A stretch of DNA of 64,000 bases. Source: an uncultured Flavobacteriaceae bacterium (GTDB lineage Bacteria; Bacteroidota; Bacteroidia; Flavobacteriales; Flavobacteriaceae). A program made the position numbers and the translations under genes. Positions 8,649-17,939 of the stretch are shown here, piece by piece. The stretch spans positions 186,001-250,000 of the forward strand of contig CANMRV010000004.1 of NCBI GenBank assembly GCA_947500435.1, in the 5' to 3' direction. The notes beneath the pieces are model-generated. The model searched no databases. It was given only the letters and a program-made list of their open reading frames with translations, and had not been told where the DNA came from. Positions within the stretch are counted from its first letter, which is position 1; every line of letters begins with the position of its first letter.

Positions 8649-10193
8649 ATGAGAAACCTCAAACTATTTTTTATTGGAGTTGTGTTGATTTTTGTTTCCT
8701 GTCAATCGGAGGAGATTGAGGAAGTCCCACCAAATATTATTTTGTTTTTTGTAGATGATATGGGTTGGCAAGATACCTCAGTCCCTTTTTGGACTGAGCG
8801 AACGCCTTTCAATGATATATACCACACTCCTAATATGGAACGTTTGGCGAAAGAAGGCTTGAAGTTTACCCAAGCCTATGCGACTCCGGTTTGTTCACCT
8901 ACAAGAGTTAGTTTGATGACGGGCATGAATGCCGCTAGACATCGGGTAACTAATTGGACGCTTAGAAAAGACTCTATCCAACCGATGGAGAAAAATCATG
9001 AATCTTTAATCTTTCCAGAATGGAATGTTAATGGTATGAGTCCGGTCGAAGGAGATTCTAAAGCTGTGCATGCTATGCCTTTACCACAAGCTTTGCATGA
9101 TGTTGGATACTTTACTATTCATTCAGGAAAGGCGCATTTGGGGGCCATTGGAACACTTGGCGAGAATCCCTTGAATTTAGGTTTTGATATCAATATTGGC
9201 GGCCACGCTGCAGGAGCACCTGAAAGCTATTTAGGTATAGAAAACTTCGGAAATGGAAAAGAGGGTAAAGAAGTCTGGGCCGTACCGGGATTGGAAAAGT
9301 ACCATGGAAAAGATATTTACCTAACAGAGGCCATAACTCAGGAAGCTCTGATTGCTATGGATTCCGCTGTTGCCGGACAGCAACCTTTCTTTCTATATAT
9401 GTCGCATTATGCCATCCATACGCCGATAATGGGTGACAAACGCTACTACCAGAAATACTTGGAAAAAGGAATGGACTCAACGGAGGCCAAATACGCTTCA
9501 ATGATTGAAGGCATGGATAAAAGCCTTGGGGATATCATGAATTATGTAGAGAAAAAGAAGATTGAAGATAACACTATCATTTTATTTATGTCTGATAATG
9601 GAGGATTGAGTGCCCATGCTAGAGGAGGAGAACCCCATACCCATAACATGCCGCTTTCTAGTGGAAAAGGCTCAATGCACGAAGGAGGTATTCGAGAACC
9701 CATGTTGGTCAAATGGCCAGAAATAACTAAACCAGAATCTATTTCCACTCATCAAGTGATTATCGAAGACTTTTACCCTAGCATTCTAGAAATGGCTGGT
9801 ATTGATAGTTTGGAAACCGTTCAAAAAGTGGATGGGCAAAGTTTTGTTTCTGTCTTAAAGGGAGAGACATATGATGGTATTCGGCCTTTGTTTTGGCATT
9901 ATCCGAATGAATGGGGTCCGTCTGGTCCGGGAATAGGTGCAGCTAGTACGGTTCTAAAAGGCGATTGGAAACTCATTTATTATCATGTTGACCGAAGCAT
10001 GGAACTGTTCAATTTGAAAGATGATATTGGGGAAACGAAAAACTTGGTTGAGGAGAATCCGGAGAAATTAAAAGACTTGGCGACAACCTTATCTGATTAT
10101 CTTAAAGGGGTAAAAGCACAAATGCCTATAGATAGAGAAACTGGGGAAGTTGTGGAATATCCGATGCAAATATTAACTACTAATGAAGAGTAG
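8649..10193 (+). CDS. Type I sulfatase (formylglycine type), second lipoprotein
   Basis: A second S1-family sulfatase in the same operon. Lipobox Cys18 (IFVS-C); metal ligands D36/D37 (FFVDDMGWQD); catalytic signature C82-S-P-T-R; SDNGG motif mid-protein; 514 residues. It is clearly diverged from its upstream neighbour, so the two probably remove sulfate from different positions or linkages of the same glycan. Its last codons overlap the start of the fucosidase gene by 11 nt, giving strong operon evidence. Confidence 0.92.
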   Translation: MRNLKLFFIGVVLIFVSCQSEEIEEVPPNIILFFVDDMGWQDTSVPFWTERTPFNDIYHTPNMERLAKEGLKFTQAYATPVCSPTRVSLMTGMNAARHRVTNWTLRKDSIQPMEKNHESLIFPEWNVNGMSPVEGDSKAVHAMPLPQALHDVGYFTIHSGKAHLGAIGTLGENPLNLGFDINIGGHAAGAPESYLGIENFGNGKEGKEVWAVPGLEKYHGKDIYLTEAITQEALIAMDSAVAGQQPFFLYMSHYAIHTPIMGDKRYYQKYLEKGMDSTEAKYASMIEGMDKSLGDIMNYVEKKKIEDNTIILFMSDNGGLSAHARGGEPHTHNMPLSSGKGSMHEGGIREPMLVKWPEITKPESISTHQVIIEDFYPSILEMAGIDSLETVQKVDGQSFVSVLKGETYDGIRPLFWHYPNEWGPSGPGIGAASTVLKGDWKLIYYHVDRSMELFNLKDDIGETKNLVEENPEKLKDLATTLSDYLKGVKAQMPIDRETGEVVEYPMQILTTNEE

Positions 10194-12267
10194 TATCTAT
10201 TTCTTATTGTTATTGGTTTTAGCTGGCTGTAAAAAAGTTGAACCACCCGAACCCATTGGTCCCATACCCTCTGAAAGGCATTTGGCATGGCACGATATGC
10301 AATACTATGCCTTCATCCATTTCAACATGAATACGTTTACCGATATGGAATGGGGGACAGGGGGTGAAAAACCAGAACAGTTCAATCCTACGGAGTTGGA
10401 CGCCCGACAATGGGCACGAGTGGCGAAGGATGCTGGAATGAAAGGCATTATCATCACGGCCAAGCATCATGATGGATTTTGTCTTTGGCCTACGAAGACA
10501 ACAGAGCATTCCGTTAAAAATTCTCCGTGGAAGGATGGTAATGGCGATTTACTCAAAGATTTATCAGAAGCCTGCAAAGAGTACGGACTCAAATTCGGTA
10601 TTTATCTTTCCCCATGGGACAGAAATGCAGGAAATTATGGAGAACCAGAATATGTAGCTGATTTTCATGAACAACTTCGGGAGTTGTTGACCAACTATGG
10701 AGAAGTTTTTGAAGTTTGGTTCGATGGAGCAAATGGTGGTTCAGGATATTACGGTGGAGCTAACGAAACCAGAAAAATCGATAATAAGACCTATTACGAA
10801 TGGGATAAAACCACGGAAATTGTTCGTGAACTGCAACCCAATGCCGTGATTTTTAGTGATGGAGGTCCTGATATTCGCTGGGTGGGTACCGAGGAAGGCT
10901 GGGCGAACGAAACGAACTGGAGTGTCATGCGACGTGATGAGATTTATCCTGGCTGGCCTAGATATGTTGAACTACGTTCAGGGCATGAGGACGGCACCCA
11001 TTGGTTACCTGCTGAGGTAAATACTTCCATTCGACCAGGTTGGTATTATCACCCAAGGGAAGACCATCAGGTCAAAACTTTACCACGATTGATAAAGACC
11101 TATTATGAATCGATAGGAAGAAACGGGAATTTCTTGCTGAACCTTCCTGTTGACACAAGAGGTTTGGTCCATGAGAATGATGAGAAACAGTTATTGGCTT
11201 TAAAAAAACAAATTGATGCTGATTTTGCCAATGAGTTAGGTAAAGGTTTGGAAGTGACCGCCTCTGATGTGCGTGGTAGTAATAAGAAATATGCGGCTTC
11301 AAATGTCAATGATGGAAATAATGAAACCTATTGGGCAAGCAATGATTCTGCTTTTAGACCAACAATAACTTTTGATTTTAAAACTCCCACGGAAGTAAAT
11401 CGGATTGTGCTACAAGAACATATTCCTTTAGGGCAAAGGGTAAAAGTATTTATGGTGCACGGCGAAGTTGAAGGAAAATGGAAGTTAATTGATACTCAAA
11501 CCACAATTGGTTATAAACGTATCTTAAGATTTGACCCCTTAGAAGTGTCTAAAATCAGAATGACTTTTTCCTCAGTGAAAGGTCCAGTAGCTATTTCTAA
11601 TATAGAGCTTTATAGAGCACCTAATTTGCTTGTCGAACCTGAAATAAATAGATATCCAAAGCATGGAATATCTTTGAAAGTTCCAGACAAAAATGTGAAC
11701 ATTCATTATACCTTAGATGGTTCAACACCTACTAAGTCCTCAAAACAATTTAATGGTCATTTAATGCTAGATAAACCTGCAACTGTAAAGGCGATTGCCA
11801 TAAATCCTGAAGATGGAAAACAATCTGCTGTAGCGACAAAATATTTTGACATTCCAAAATGGAATTGGAAGGTGATTAAAGTTTCTACCGGAGATTTGGG
11901 AACCACACGGGGTGTGTTTGACGAAAACCCGAATACCTTTTGGGCAACTGATGAAAACGTTTCAAAACCCCAAGAAGTCGTAATTGATATGGGGGTAGTT
12001 CATAATTTAAAAGGTTTTACCTACTGGCCCATTCAAGAGCGCTATCCATTTGGTATTATTACCAATTATGAATTTTCAGTAAGTACAAATGGCAGAAATT
12101 GGAAATTAGTGGCGTCAGGCGAATTCGCAAATATCGTCAACAGTCGTTTGGAGCAAAAAGTAGACTTCCCTAAAACTCAAGCGAGATATATTAAATTAAA
12201 AGGTGTAAAAGTAGACGGAGAAAATATGCGAGCTTCTTTTGGCGAAGTTGGTGTAATTACCGAATAG
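10183..12267 (+). CDS. GH29 alpha-L-fucosidase with F5/8-type C and hexosaminidase-C-like domains, lipoprotein
   Basis: Removes alpha-L-fucose from glycans by a retaining mechanism. Lipobox Cys16 (VLAG-C). The GH29 barrel (about 30-350) has the HHDGFCLW motif (95-102) and the nucleophile D181 in EVWFDGANGG. It is followed by a discoidin/F5-8 type C module (about 365-480), a short CHB_HEX_C-like beta-sandwich (about 490-570, YTLDGSTPT) and a second discoidin-like module (about 575-692). This multi-domain form suggests binding to an insoluble or complex substrate. The start overlaps the upstream sulfatase. With two sulfatases in the operon, a sulfated fucose-rich glycan (algal fucan or animal glycan) is the likely target; this is inference. 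Confidence 0.92.
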   Translation: MKSSIYFLLLLVLAGCKKVEPPEPIGPIPSERHLAWHDMQYYAFIHFNMNTFTDMEWGTGGEKPEQFNPTELDARQWARVAKDAGMKGIIITAKHHDGFCLWPTKTTEHSVKNSPWKDGNGDLLKDLSEACKEYGLKFGIYLSPWDRNAGNYGEPEYVADFHEQLRELLTNYGEVFEVWFDGANGGSGYYGGANETRKIDNKTYYEWDKTTEIVRELQPNAVIFSDGGPDIRWVGTEEGWANETNWSVMRRDEIYPGWPRYVELRSGHEDGTHWLPAEVNTSIRPGWYYHPREDHQVKTLPRLIKTYYESIGRNGNFLLNLPVDTRGLVHENDEKQLLALKKQIDADFANELGKGLEVTASDVRGSNKKYAASNVNDGNNETYWASNDSAFRPTITFDFKTPTEVNRIVLQEHIPLGQRVKVFMVHGEVEGKWKLIDTQTTIGYKRILRFDPLEVSKIRMTFSSVKGPVAISNIELYRAPNLLVEPEINRYPKHGISLKVPDKNVNIHYTLDGSTPTKSSKQFNGHLMLDKPATVKAIAINPEDGKQSAVATKYFDIPKWNWKVIKVSTGDLGTTRGVFDENPNTFWATDENVSKPQEVVIDMGVVHNLKGFTYWPIQERYPFGIITNYEFSVSTNGRNWKLVASGEFANIVNSRLEQKVDFPKTQARYIKLKGVKVDGENMRASFGEVGVITE

Positions 12268-12652
12268 CTACTGCTAGATTTTTAAAATCCATTGTGGAAG
12301 TCCATAATTCTCTTGATAAAGAATATGGTAAATGACAAAATAACACAGCTAATTGCAGCGAGTGTATTGTCGTTGTTTAATTGCTTCTTCAGGTTGAGTA
12401 AGATTACCTTCATATCTAGTATTTATAAGACAAAGCTCTTGTTAAAACGTCTAGAAGTTGAAAATAGTCTGTGAAAAACTTATGAAGAGGTTGAAGTGCT
12501 TTACGCTCTCATATAAACGAGGATAGTGGTTGTTAATCTACTTTTGTTTCTAAATAGAAATTCTTGTAATGTTTTGATGGACAGGAGTTTTAGTGTAGCG
12601 TGGTTGATAATGTCATTGATTGGCGATTCACTTTTTACAATCAAAGCTATTA
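12268..12652. other. Intergenic stretch, no supported gene
   Basis: AT-rich spacer between the fucosidase operon and the convergent FAD oxidase. A 60-codon TTG-start frame at 12292-12474 has no signal, motif or family features and is not accepted. No clear terminator hairpin was found. Confidence 0.5.
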
Positions 12653-14227
12653 TCAAACAATAGCCCCGTGAATTTTATCCAAACCACATTGCTCAATGAA
12701 TTTATTGGTAAAAACGGACAAAGCGGCGGTGTCTAATAACTGATTTCGAGCGTCAATCCATGATTTAACCGCTGCGGCTCCATACATTTGTTTGATTCTG
12801 GCCTCACTTAGATTAAAGTTGATTTTACCCCAATGAAGGGCATATCGAATATTTTGCTGTTCCATTTTATTCCAGACAGCCTGCAAGAAGTCCCTTGTTG
12901 CCTGTCCATCAACCCCATCCATTTCGAGAACACAGGTATTTGCGAATCGTGTAAACCCTAATGTTGCGCTGGTTCCTTTGACATAGCGTAGTGACAATCC
13001 GCCAGGAAAGGGCTTCTGTTTATTTATCTCAACGATAAGCTCTACAGCCCTAGGGGAATCTTGTATGTCGATGGCCATAGCGGCACTGGCTACTTTGCCT
13101 CTGAATTTGGTGTAATTGAACATTTCTCGTATCGTTCCGACTCGGGGTGGTTCAGGTTTGAAGGCCAAACCGAACATCAAATTTACCATGGCTGGTATTA
13201 ATTTACCTGATCCTGGTAATTTGTCCAAAACGGTCGAAATGATTCCCAATAAATCATCCCCATAGGTGAAATTATTGTTTCGTTGTAAAGGGGTATGAGG
13301 CAATTGAAAGGGTTTTTTAAACATGTATTTCAAAAACGCACCCTTTGCCGGATTGTTGGGTTCAAACTCATGGATATTGAACAGTACCTCAAAGTGATAC
13401 ATATCTCCATGTTGACCAGTTCCAGGCAAATTAAGGCCTGAAAAGTCAAGGGTCTTCATCGCATTTTTCAAAGTATTGTCATAGGCTATTGGTCCTTCAC
13501 GGTATTCGGTAAGTAGAAATTGGGGTTCGGTCTCAATCATAACACCATGAATGAAACCAAAGCTTCCAAAACTAACGATAGCAGCATCGAAAAGAGCATC
13601 ATCTTGTACCAGGTCGGCGTCTAACCAATCTACAAATTGCTGTGAAGCAACTGGGTAGGAGGCCCGTTCTAACCAAATATGTTTGTCCACTCCGGTAATC
13701 AAATGTAGCCCCACAACAAAGTCGGGAATAGCACCTACTTTAATTGCCGCACCGTGCGTGCCTGTAGACAAGGCACCTGCAATGGTCTGCCCATTACTAG
13801 CGCCCGATGCTTTTATCGAACGCTGCGGATTTTTCGCGGCCAATCTGGTATTAACCTCGTGAATAATGGCTCCACATTGTAAAAAATATAAATCTTCTGG
13901 GTTTTTGGCGTAATTGGTACTCGTGTAATTTTGCGTAATTGGAAATGAAAAGTTCAAAGAGGCCGTATCAATGAGACCTCCTTCGGTGACGCCAACCTTG
14001 GTAAATGACCAACCACTACCTATGGCGCGTAATTTCAAATTGTTGGTGACGCCATGATTGATTAACCATTGAAAGTTTTTGGTGGTGGCCATATACCGCT
14101 CACGATGTTTTTGCCCAGGAGGGTTCCATAGTTTAAAAGAAGCATCTTGAACTAGATTATGGGTAAAGTTCTCATGCTTGTTGGTCCATTGTTGAATGGG
14201 TAGCCGATCAATGCCTATTGGTTCCAT
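12653..14227 (-). CDS. FAD-linked oxidoreductase, D-arabinono-1,4-lactone oxidase-like
   Basis: PCMH-type flavoenzyme of the aldonolactone/alditol oxidase group. The FAD-binding_4 domain covers about residues 45-250 (LRAIGSGWSF, NGQTIAGALSTGTHG), and the C-terminal ALO domain includes the HWGK motif that contacts the substrate/flavin in this family (about residue 473). There is no signal peptide, so it is probably cytosolic. 524 residues is slightly longer than typical lactone oxidases (about 440-460), with extra sequence in the middle. The His that carries covalent FAD in some members cannot be assigned with confidence here. Donor could be a sugar lactone or polyol. The 9-nt gap to the upstream Bor-like lipoprotein indicates co-transcription. 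Confidence 0.82.
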   Translation of the reverse strand: MEPIGIDRLPIQQWTNKHENFTHNLVQDASFKLWNPPGQKHRERYMATTKNFQWLINHGVTNNLKLRAIGSGWSFTKVGVTEGGLIDTASLNFSFPITQNYTSTNYAKNPEDLYFLQCGAIIHEVNTRLAAKNPQRSIKASGASNGQTIAGALSTGTHGAAIKVGAIPDFVVGLHLITGVDKHIWLERASYPVASQQFVDWLDADLVQDDALFDAAIVSFGSFGFIHGVMIETEPQFLLTEYREGPIAYDNTLKNAMKTLDFSGLNLPGTGQHGDMYHFEVLFNIHEFEPNNPAKGAFLKYMFKKPFQLPHTPLQRNNNFTYGDDLLGIISTVLDKLPGSGKLIPAMVNLMFGLAFKPEPPRVGTIREMFNYTKFRGKVASAAMAIDIQDSPRAVELIVEINKQKPFPGGLSLRYVKGTSATLGFTRFANTCVLEMDGVDGQATRDFLQAVWNKMEQQNIRYALHWGKINFNLSEARIKQMYGAAAVKSWIDARNQLLDTAALSVFTNKFIEQCGLDKIHGAIV

Positions 14228-14236
14228 AACATTGTT

Positions 14237-14602
14237 TTAATTGTCCAAACTCGGTTCTGTAGGTTGCTGGGGTCGTGCGCAGCCATAAGTGGCTGTTCTA
14301 TGATTAACAATGCCCAGGGTAACTGCACTTAAAAGAAAATCGGTGAAGGAAGATTTTACAACTACCCAAGAAAGGGCGCCTTCCCTACAAGGACATTCTT
14401 CTTGGCTGGACACCTCAGGGTTTGCATCTATTCTTTTCTGTTTTAGTCCCCAATAATAACTCCAACTTGACTCTTTGCGACATTCCAGATTTTCAACACT
14501 ATCCTGATATGGACTGGCCTCAACACGTGTACTCACACATGAAGTAAAAAGCGTTCCGATCAGTAGAAAGAGTGCTATATTTTTTATTTTATGGGATTTC
14601 AT
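14237..14602 (-). CDS. Bor-like small lipoprotein
   Basis: 121-residue lipoprotein with lipobox Cys22 (LFTS-C). It resembles the Bor/Iss family: an aromatic W-x-Y-Y-W-G-L segment in the first half and, near the C-terminus, F-L-L-S-A-V-T-L-G-I-V followed by a Cys (YGCA), matching the shape of the Bor ending. Several Cys residues (positions 41, 69, 71 region and YGC) may form disulfides. Bor proteins are outer-membrane lipoproteins linked in other bacteria to serum resistance, but for this homolog the function is unknown. It is first in a two-gene minus-strand operon with the FAD oxidase. Confidence 0.6.
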   Translation of the reverse strand: MKSHKIKNIALFLLIGTLFTSCVSTRVEASPYQDSVENLECRKESSWSYYWGLKQKRIDANPEVSSQEECPCREGALSWVVVKSSFTDFLLSAVTLGIVNHRTATYGCARPQQPTEPSLDN

Positions 14603-14821
14603 TTCTTGCAGGCTTAAGCGATTGTTTATATAGTTTCCATACTAGGAAAATTCAAAATACGATTCTGAGGGTGCTGTTTATCAGCAAGCTTCAATTTAAT
14701 ATCAAAAACGGGGGAATTGGAGGAGCGAAGTGGTATTCTTAACATGCAGTTAGGTAAAAAGAACGTTTTCAACTAACTTTTTCCTAAAGTATATTATTTC
14801 AATCTATGAAGTGCTAAAAAT

Positions 14822-14853
14822 TGTACAGATGGATATGCGAAGTGTACGGATGG
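14822..14853. promoter_or_regulatory. Two 11-bp direct repeats spaced 21 bp (LytTR-like arrangement)
   Basis: TGTACAGATGG (14822-14832) and TGTACGGATGG (14843-14853) start exactly 21 bp apart. A second element of the same form and spacing lies at 29531-29562. Direct repeats two helical turns apart are the arrangement bound by LytTR-type regulators. It lies 220 nt upstream of the Bor-like gene start and about 560 nt from the protease start. Confidence 0.4.
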
Positions 14854-15265
14854 TAAAGAATAGTAACTTGAATATAGTTGATAATCAAATATTTATATGT
14901 GTGACTAAGAAGGAAGGTTATCAAATAGAACGTGGGGTCAATAATGTTCATTTATAGATTCTATTTACTTTCACGAGTCGCTTCAGTCTATTTTAAAGTT
15001 CCATTTAAGAATATCATTGTTGATTTCATGAGGTAGTTATCATCTTAATTATGGCATTATCAATCTATACAAATATTCTCACAAACTATACAGTATACAC
15101 ACCGAAGTATATAATTGTTTATTTTAAATCATTTTGTATTTCTTAAGTTTGAGTCATAATTCAGTAATATACCCGACAGAGGTGCTAAATTTTCAGCACC
15201 ATATAGTTTGTGACTCTGAAAGATTTTCTTAAAAACATCAGAATTAGTATCGTCACAATGACGTA

Positions 15266-15280
15266 AGATAAATATTATCT
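15266..15280. promoter_or_regulatory. 15-nt palindrome upstream of the M6 protease gene
   Basis: AGATAA-ATA-TTATCT is a perfect 6-bp inverted repeat with a 3-nt centre, about 130 nt before the ATG at 15411. Possible operator; regulator unknown. Confidence 0.3.
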
Positions 15281-15410
15281 CACGAAGCCATCCCCCTCAT
15301 TCTCCCCCTTTTAAAATTTGAATTCTGGAAAGTTACTAGCACAGTGTATTTGCTATTCTGTCTTTACGCTATCCTATTTCAAATATCTACAATATCTAAA
15401 AATTTATACA

Positions 15411-17144
15411 ATGCCAGCACCATTTATTAATGAGAAATTTACGTTCACAAATCCTGATGGAAGTACCATTGAGGTTGTAGGATCGGGGAATCAATATTAT
15501 GCAAGATTTGAAACCGAAGATGGTTATACAATAGTCAAAGATCCAGGAACAGGGTACTATAAATACGCACAACTTTCTGATGATAACAGTAAGTTGTTGC
15601 CAACAGCGCAAAATGTAGGAGATGTAGACCCAAAGGAGCTTGGGTTGGAGAAACACATTCGTATTCGAAAGGAAAGCGCAAAGGAAATGGCTGAAAGCTC
15701 ATCGATGGCACAAGGGCCAACCCCGCGTTGGAAAACCCGTCGTGCATTGAAGAAAGCAGCCATTGCCCAGCAACGAGCTGTTACTGGGCCTGAGTCCGCG
15801 CCCTCTGCCGCACCTACAGTTGGTAATTATGTAGGGCTATGTATTCTCATTGAGTTTCCTGATGTTCCGCAGACCATTTCTGTGCAAGAGGTCAATAACT
15901 TCTGCAACCAATCTGGTTACACAGGGTTTGGAAATAACGGGTCAGTGCGAGATTATTTTTTCGATAATTCTCGCGGTAGATTGACCTATACGAATACGGT
16001 AACTCAATATTATACTGCTGCACACAACCGTTCATACTACACTGATCCTTCAATTGCATTTGGTTCGCGAGCAAGAGAGCTTATTACTGAAGCCTTGGAT
16101 CACCTTAGCTCACAAGGGTTCAACTTCGGTCAATTGACTTCAGACAGTAATGGCTTTATCTACGCCTTGAATGTGTTTTACGCAGGAGCACGTGTGAATA
16201 ACTGGAGTGAAGGTCTTTGGCCACACCAATGGGTGCTAGCTTCACAATATGATGTCGGTGGAGGAAAGAAGTTCAGAGATTATCAAATCACCAACATGGG
16301 TAGTGAGTTAACTTTAAGAACCTTCTGCCATGAAAATGGTCATATGATATGCGACTTTCCCGATTTATACGATTACGGCGGGCAGTCCGCAGGTGTCGGT
16401 CATTTTTGCCTCATGTGTTATGGGGGAAATGATAAAAATCCGGTACAAGTAGGAGCCTACCTTAAAAATGAGGCTGGTTGGACTAACAGCTTAAGGACCA
16501 TTACTCCAGGTGTGACTGCCAGTCTCAATGCAGCCAATAACGATTTTTACATCCATTCAAAAAATACGAATGAATATTTCATAATAGAAAACCGGCAAAA
16601 AACTGGGCGGGACACGTCATTGCCAGATTCTGGACTTGCTATCTGGCATATAGATGAGCAGGGTAGCAATGAGAACGAGCAGATGACGGCAGCGCAACAT
16701 TATGAATGCTCTATTGAGCAAGCTGACAATCAGTTTGATCTTGAGGGCAACGCCAATGCCGGTGATGCTGATGATCTATTTAGTGCACCAAGCAAAACTG
16801 AATTTTCTGATAGCACTAGCCCCAATAGTAAGTGGTGGGATGGCAGTAATTCAGATCTGAAAATCACTAATATTTCCAATTCGGGAGCTATAATGACTTT
16901 TAACGCTCTCGGCGTTGCCGGCTGGGTATATGGCAAGAATGTCAGGTATATCAGCGGCGATGCAGGTACGAAATGGGCACACGCCATTATTGAAGATTTT
17001 GACGGTTGGAGGCGAATTGCGCCTACTTCGGCAGATGGAATCACTAATGTGGTAACGATTTTGAAAGCTGCGGTGGCCAATAATAAACCGGTCAATGTCA
17101 ACTTCGGTGCAGATGGTAAAATCTATGCAGTCTACATGTCTTGA
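15411..17144 (+). CDS. M6-family metalloprotease without Sec signal, with C-terminal small repeat domain
   Basis: Zinc metalloprotease of the immune-inhibitor-A-like M6 group. From the ATG at 15411 (577 residues; an upstream start at 15318 would only add 31 residues resembling leader sequence) it begins MPAPFINEKFTF and has no signal peptide, unusual for M6 enzymes, which are normally secreted. Zinc motif H307-E308-N-G-H311 with FPDLYDYGG following as in M6 proteases. Residues about 504-577 form a separate domain (YGKNVRY, KWAHAI, PTSADG, ending AVYMS) that is homologous to the entire product of the next gene (17235). The gap to that gene is 90 nt. The absence of a signal suggests export by a dedicated route or action inside the cell; loading into the contractile injection system downstream in the window is possible but unproven. 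Confidence 0.85.
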   Translation: MPAPFINEKFTFTNPDGSTIEVVGSGNQYYARFETEDGYTIVKDPGTGYYKYAQLSDDNSKLLPTAQNVGDVDPKELGLEKHIRIRKESAKEMAESSSMAQGPTPRWKTRRALKKAAIAQQRAVTGPESAPSAAPTVGNYVGLCILIEFPDVPQTISVQEVNNFCNQSGYTGFGNNGSVRDYFFDNSRGRLTYTNTVTQYYTAAHNRSYYTDPSIAFGSRARELITEALDHLSSQGFNFGQLTSDSNGFIYALNVFYAGARVNNWSEGLWPHQWVLASQYDVGGGKKFRDYQITNMGSELTLRTFCHENGHMICDFPDLYDYGGQSAGVGHFCLMCYGGNDKNPVQVGAYLKNEAGWTNSLRTITPGVTASLNAANNDFYIHSKNTNEYFIIENRQKTGRDTSLPDSGLAIWHIDEQGSNENEQMTAAQHYECSIEQADNQFDLEGNANAGDADDLFSAPSKTEFSDSTSPNSKWWDGSNSDLKITNISNSGAIMTFNALGVAGWVYGKNVRYISGDAGTKWAHAIIEDFDGWRRIAPTSADGITNVVTILKAAVANNKPVNVNFGADGKIYAVYMS

Positions 17145-17234
17145 TCTTAGATTAAGGCAGACCAAGGTTCACATTGGCAGGGTGTCAAGGTGAAACCGAA
17201 ACAATTCTATTATTAACAATAAAAAACAAAAATT

Positions 17235-17465
17235 ATGTGGTATTACGGTAAAACAGTAAGGTATGTGTCTTCGTATGTTAACTCTAAATGGAGTCATGCA
17301 ATCATGAACGATATTCCAGGTCATACAGGTTGGTTGAGTATCAATCCAACATCAACCGATGGAGTTACGAATGTACTGGGAATTTTGACAGCGGCAAACG
17401 CCAACGGTCATCAAGTCAATGTCAAAATTGACGCGAACAAAATCACGGCGGTATACATGTCGTAG
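17235..17465 (+). CDS. 76-aa stand-alone copy of the M6 protease C-terminal domain
   Basis: The whole protein aligns with the last 74 residues of the preceding metalloprotease: WYYGKTVRYVS against WVYGKNVRYIS, KWSHAI against KWAHAI, PTSTDGVTNV against PTSADGITNV, and identical endings AVYMS. By hand about 42 of 73 aligned positions are identical, with one 3-residue insertion. No signal peptide. I do not recognise the family. Possible roles are a cargo/recognition module, a decoy or inhibitor competing with the protease's own domain, or a small structural beta-protein. It is followed after 30 nt by a proline-rich protein, in a likely operon. Confidence 0.7.
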   Translation: MWYYGKTVRYVSSYVNSKWSHAIMNDIPGHTGWLSINPTSTDGVTNVLGILTAANANGHQVNVKIDANKITAVYMS

Positions 17466-17495
17466 CGGAATTTTAACCTTAAAAGACTATTAGTT

Positions 17496-17939
17496 ATGAC
17501 ATTCAAAATATCATTTTCAGCGGATTCCCTTGAAGGGTTAACAGCACTGGCAGGACTTGCCACATCTGTCGGGAAAAGCGGATCGGTTTCTGTATCAGAA
17601 GGCATATTGCCACCGCCACAACCCTCATCACAAAGTATGGAGGTGCTTGACAATATTACCGCTAACCCTGGATTTGGAGCACCGCCTCCAAGTCCAGGCG
17701 GGGGCGCGTCAATGAGCGGAAACTCAAATTCTAATGAATTAGCCCCACCGGCCCCACCAATACAAGGTATGGGGATATCTGGTGATTTGGCTTCAAGCTC
17801 AGATCAAGTTGCCCCGCCGCCTATGCCGGATTCCCTGAATCCAAATGCGGTAGGTGGGATGGCCCAAGGGGAAACCAGTCCACCTCCAGGACCGCCCAAA
17901 AGGCAAACAAAGCGCCCCAAGAAAGCGGCTAAGAATTGA
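17496..17939 (+). CDS. Proline-rich low-complexity protein with basic tail
   Basis: 147 residues. The first 35 residues (MTFKISFSADSLEGLTALAGL) could form one amphipathic helix; the rest is Pro/Gly/Ser-rich with repeated short runs (GAPPPSPGGG, LAPPAPPIQG, QVAPPPMPD, TSPPPGPPK) and a strongly basic C-terminus (KRQTKRPKKAAKN). There is no signal peptide and no recognised family. Pro-rich linkers with a basic end occur in phage- or toxin-associated proteins and may bind acidic partners or nucleic acid, but no function can be assigned. It sits between the small repeat-domain gene and a protease gene and probably belongs to the same transcription unit as the M6 protease. Confidence 0.55.
   Translation: MTFKISFSADSLEGLTALAGLATSVGKSGSVSVSEGILPPPQPSSQSMEVLDNITANPGFGAPPPSPGGGASMSGNSNSNELAPPAPPIQGMGISGDLASSSDQVAPPPMPDSLNPNAVGGMAQGETSPPPGPPKRQTKRPKKAAKN

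Larger units (their letters stand above)
14603..15410. other. Long divergent intergenic region
   Basis: About 800 bp, very AT-rich, between the Bor-like gene (minus) and the M6 protease gene (plus). It holds a tandem 11-bp repeat (14822-14853) and a 15-bp palindrome (15266-15280), listed separately. An in-frame extension of the protease from 15318 is not favoured. No RNA gene is recognised. Confidence 0.5.

Noticed and set aside
12292..12474. 60-codon plus-strand ORF in the gap after the fucosidase
   Set aside because: TTG start, no signal, domain or coupling; ordinary chance frame in AT-rich DNA.
15318..15410. Upstream in-frame extension of the M6 protease, which could be read as a signal peptide
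   Set aside because: The extension (rich in Tyr, Cys and Leu) overlaps an AT-rich leader, uses no clear ATG context, and the ATG at 15411 opens a sequence that looks like the true N-terminus. It remains a weak alternative, and a secreted form would weaken the cargo idea.
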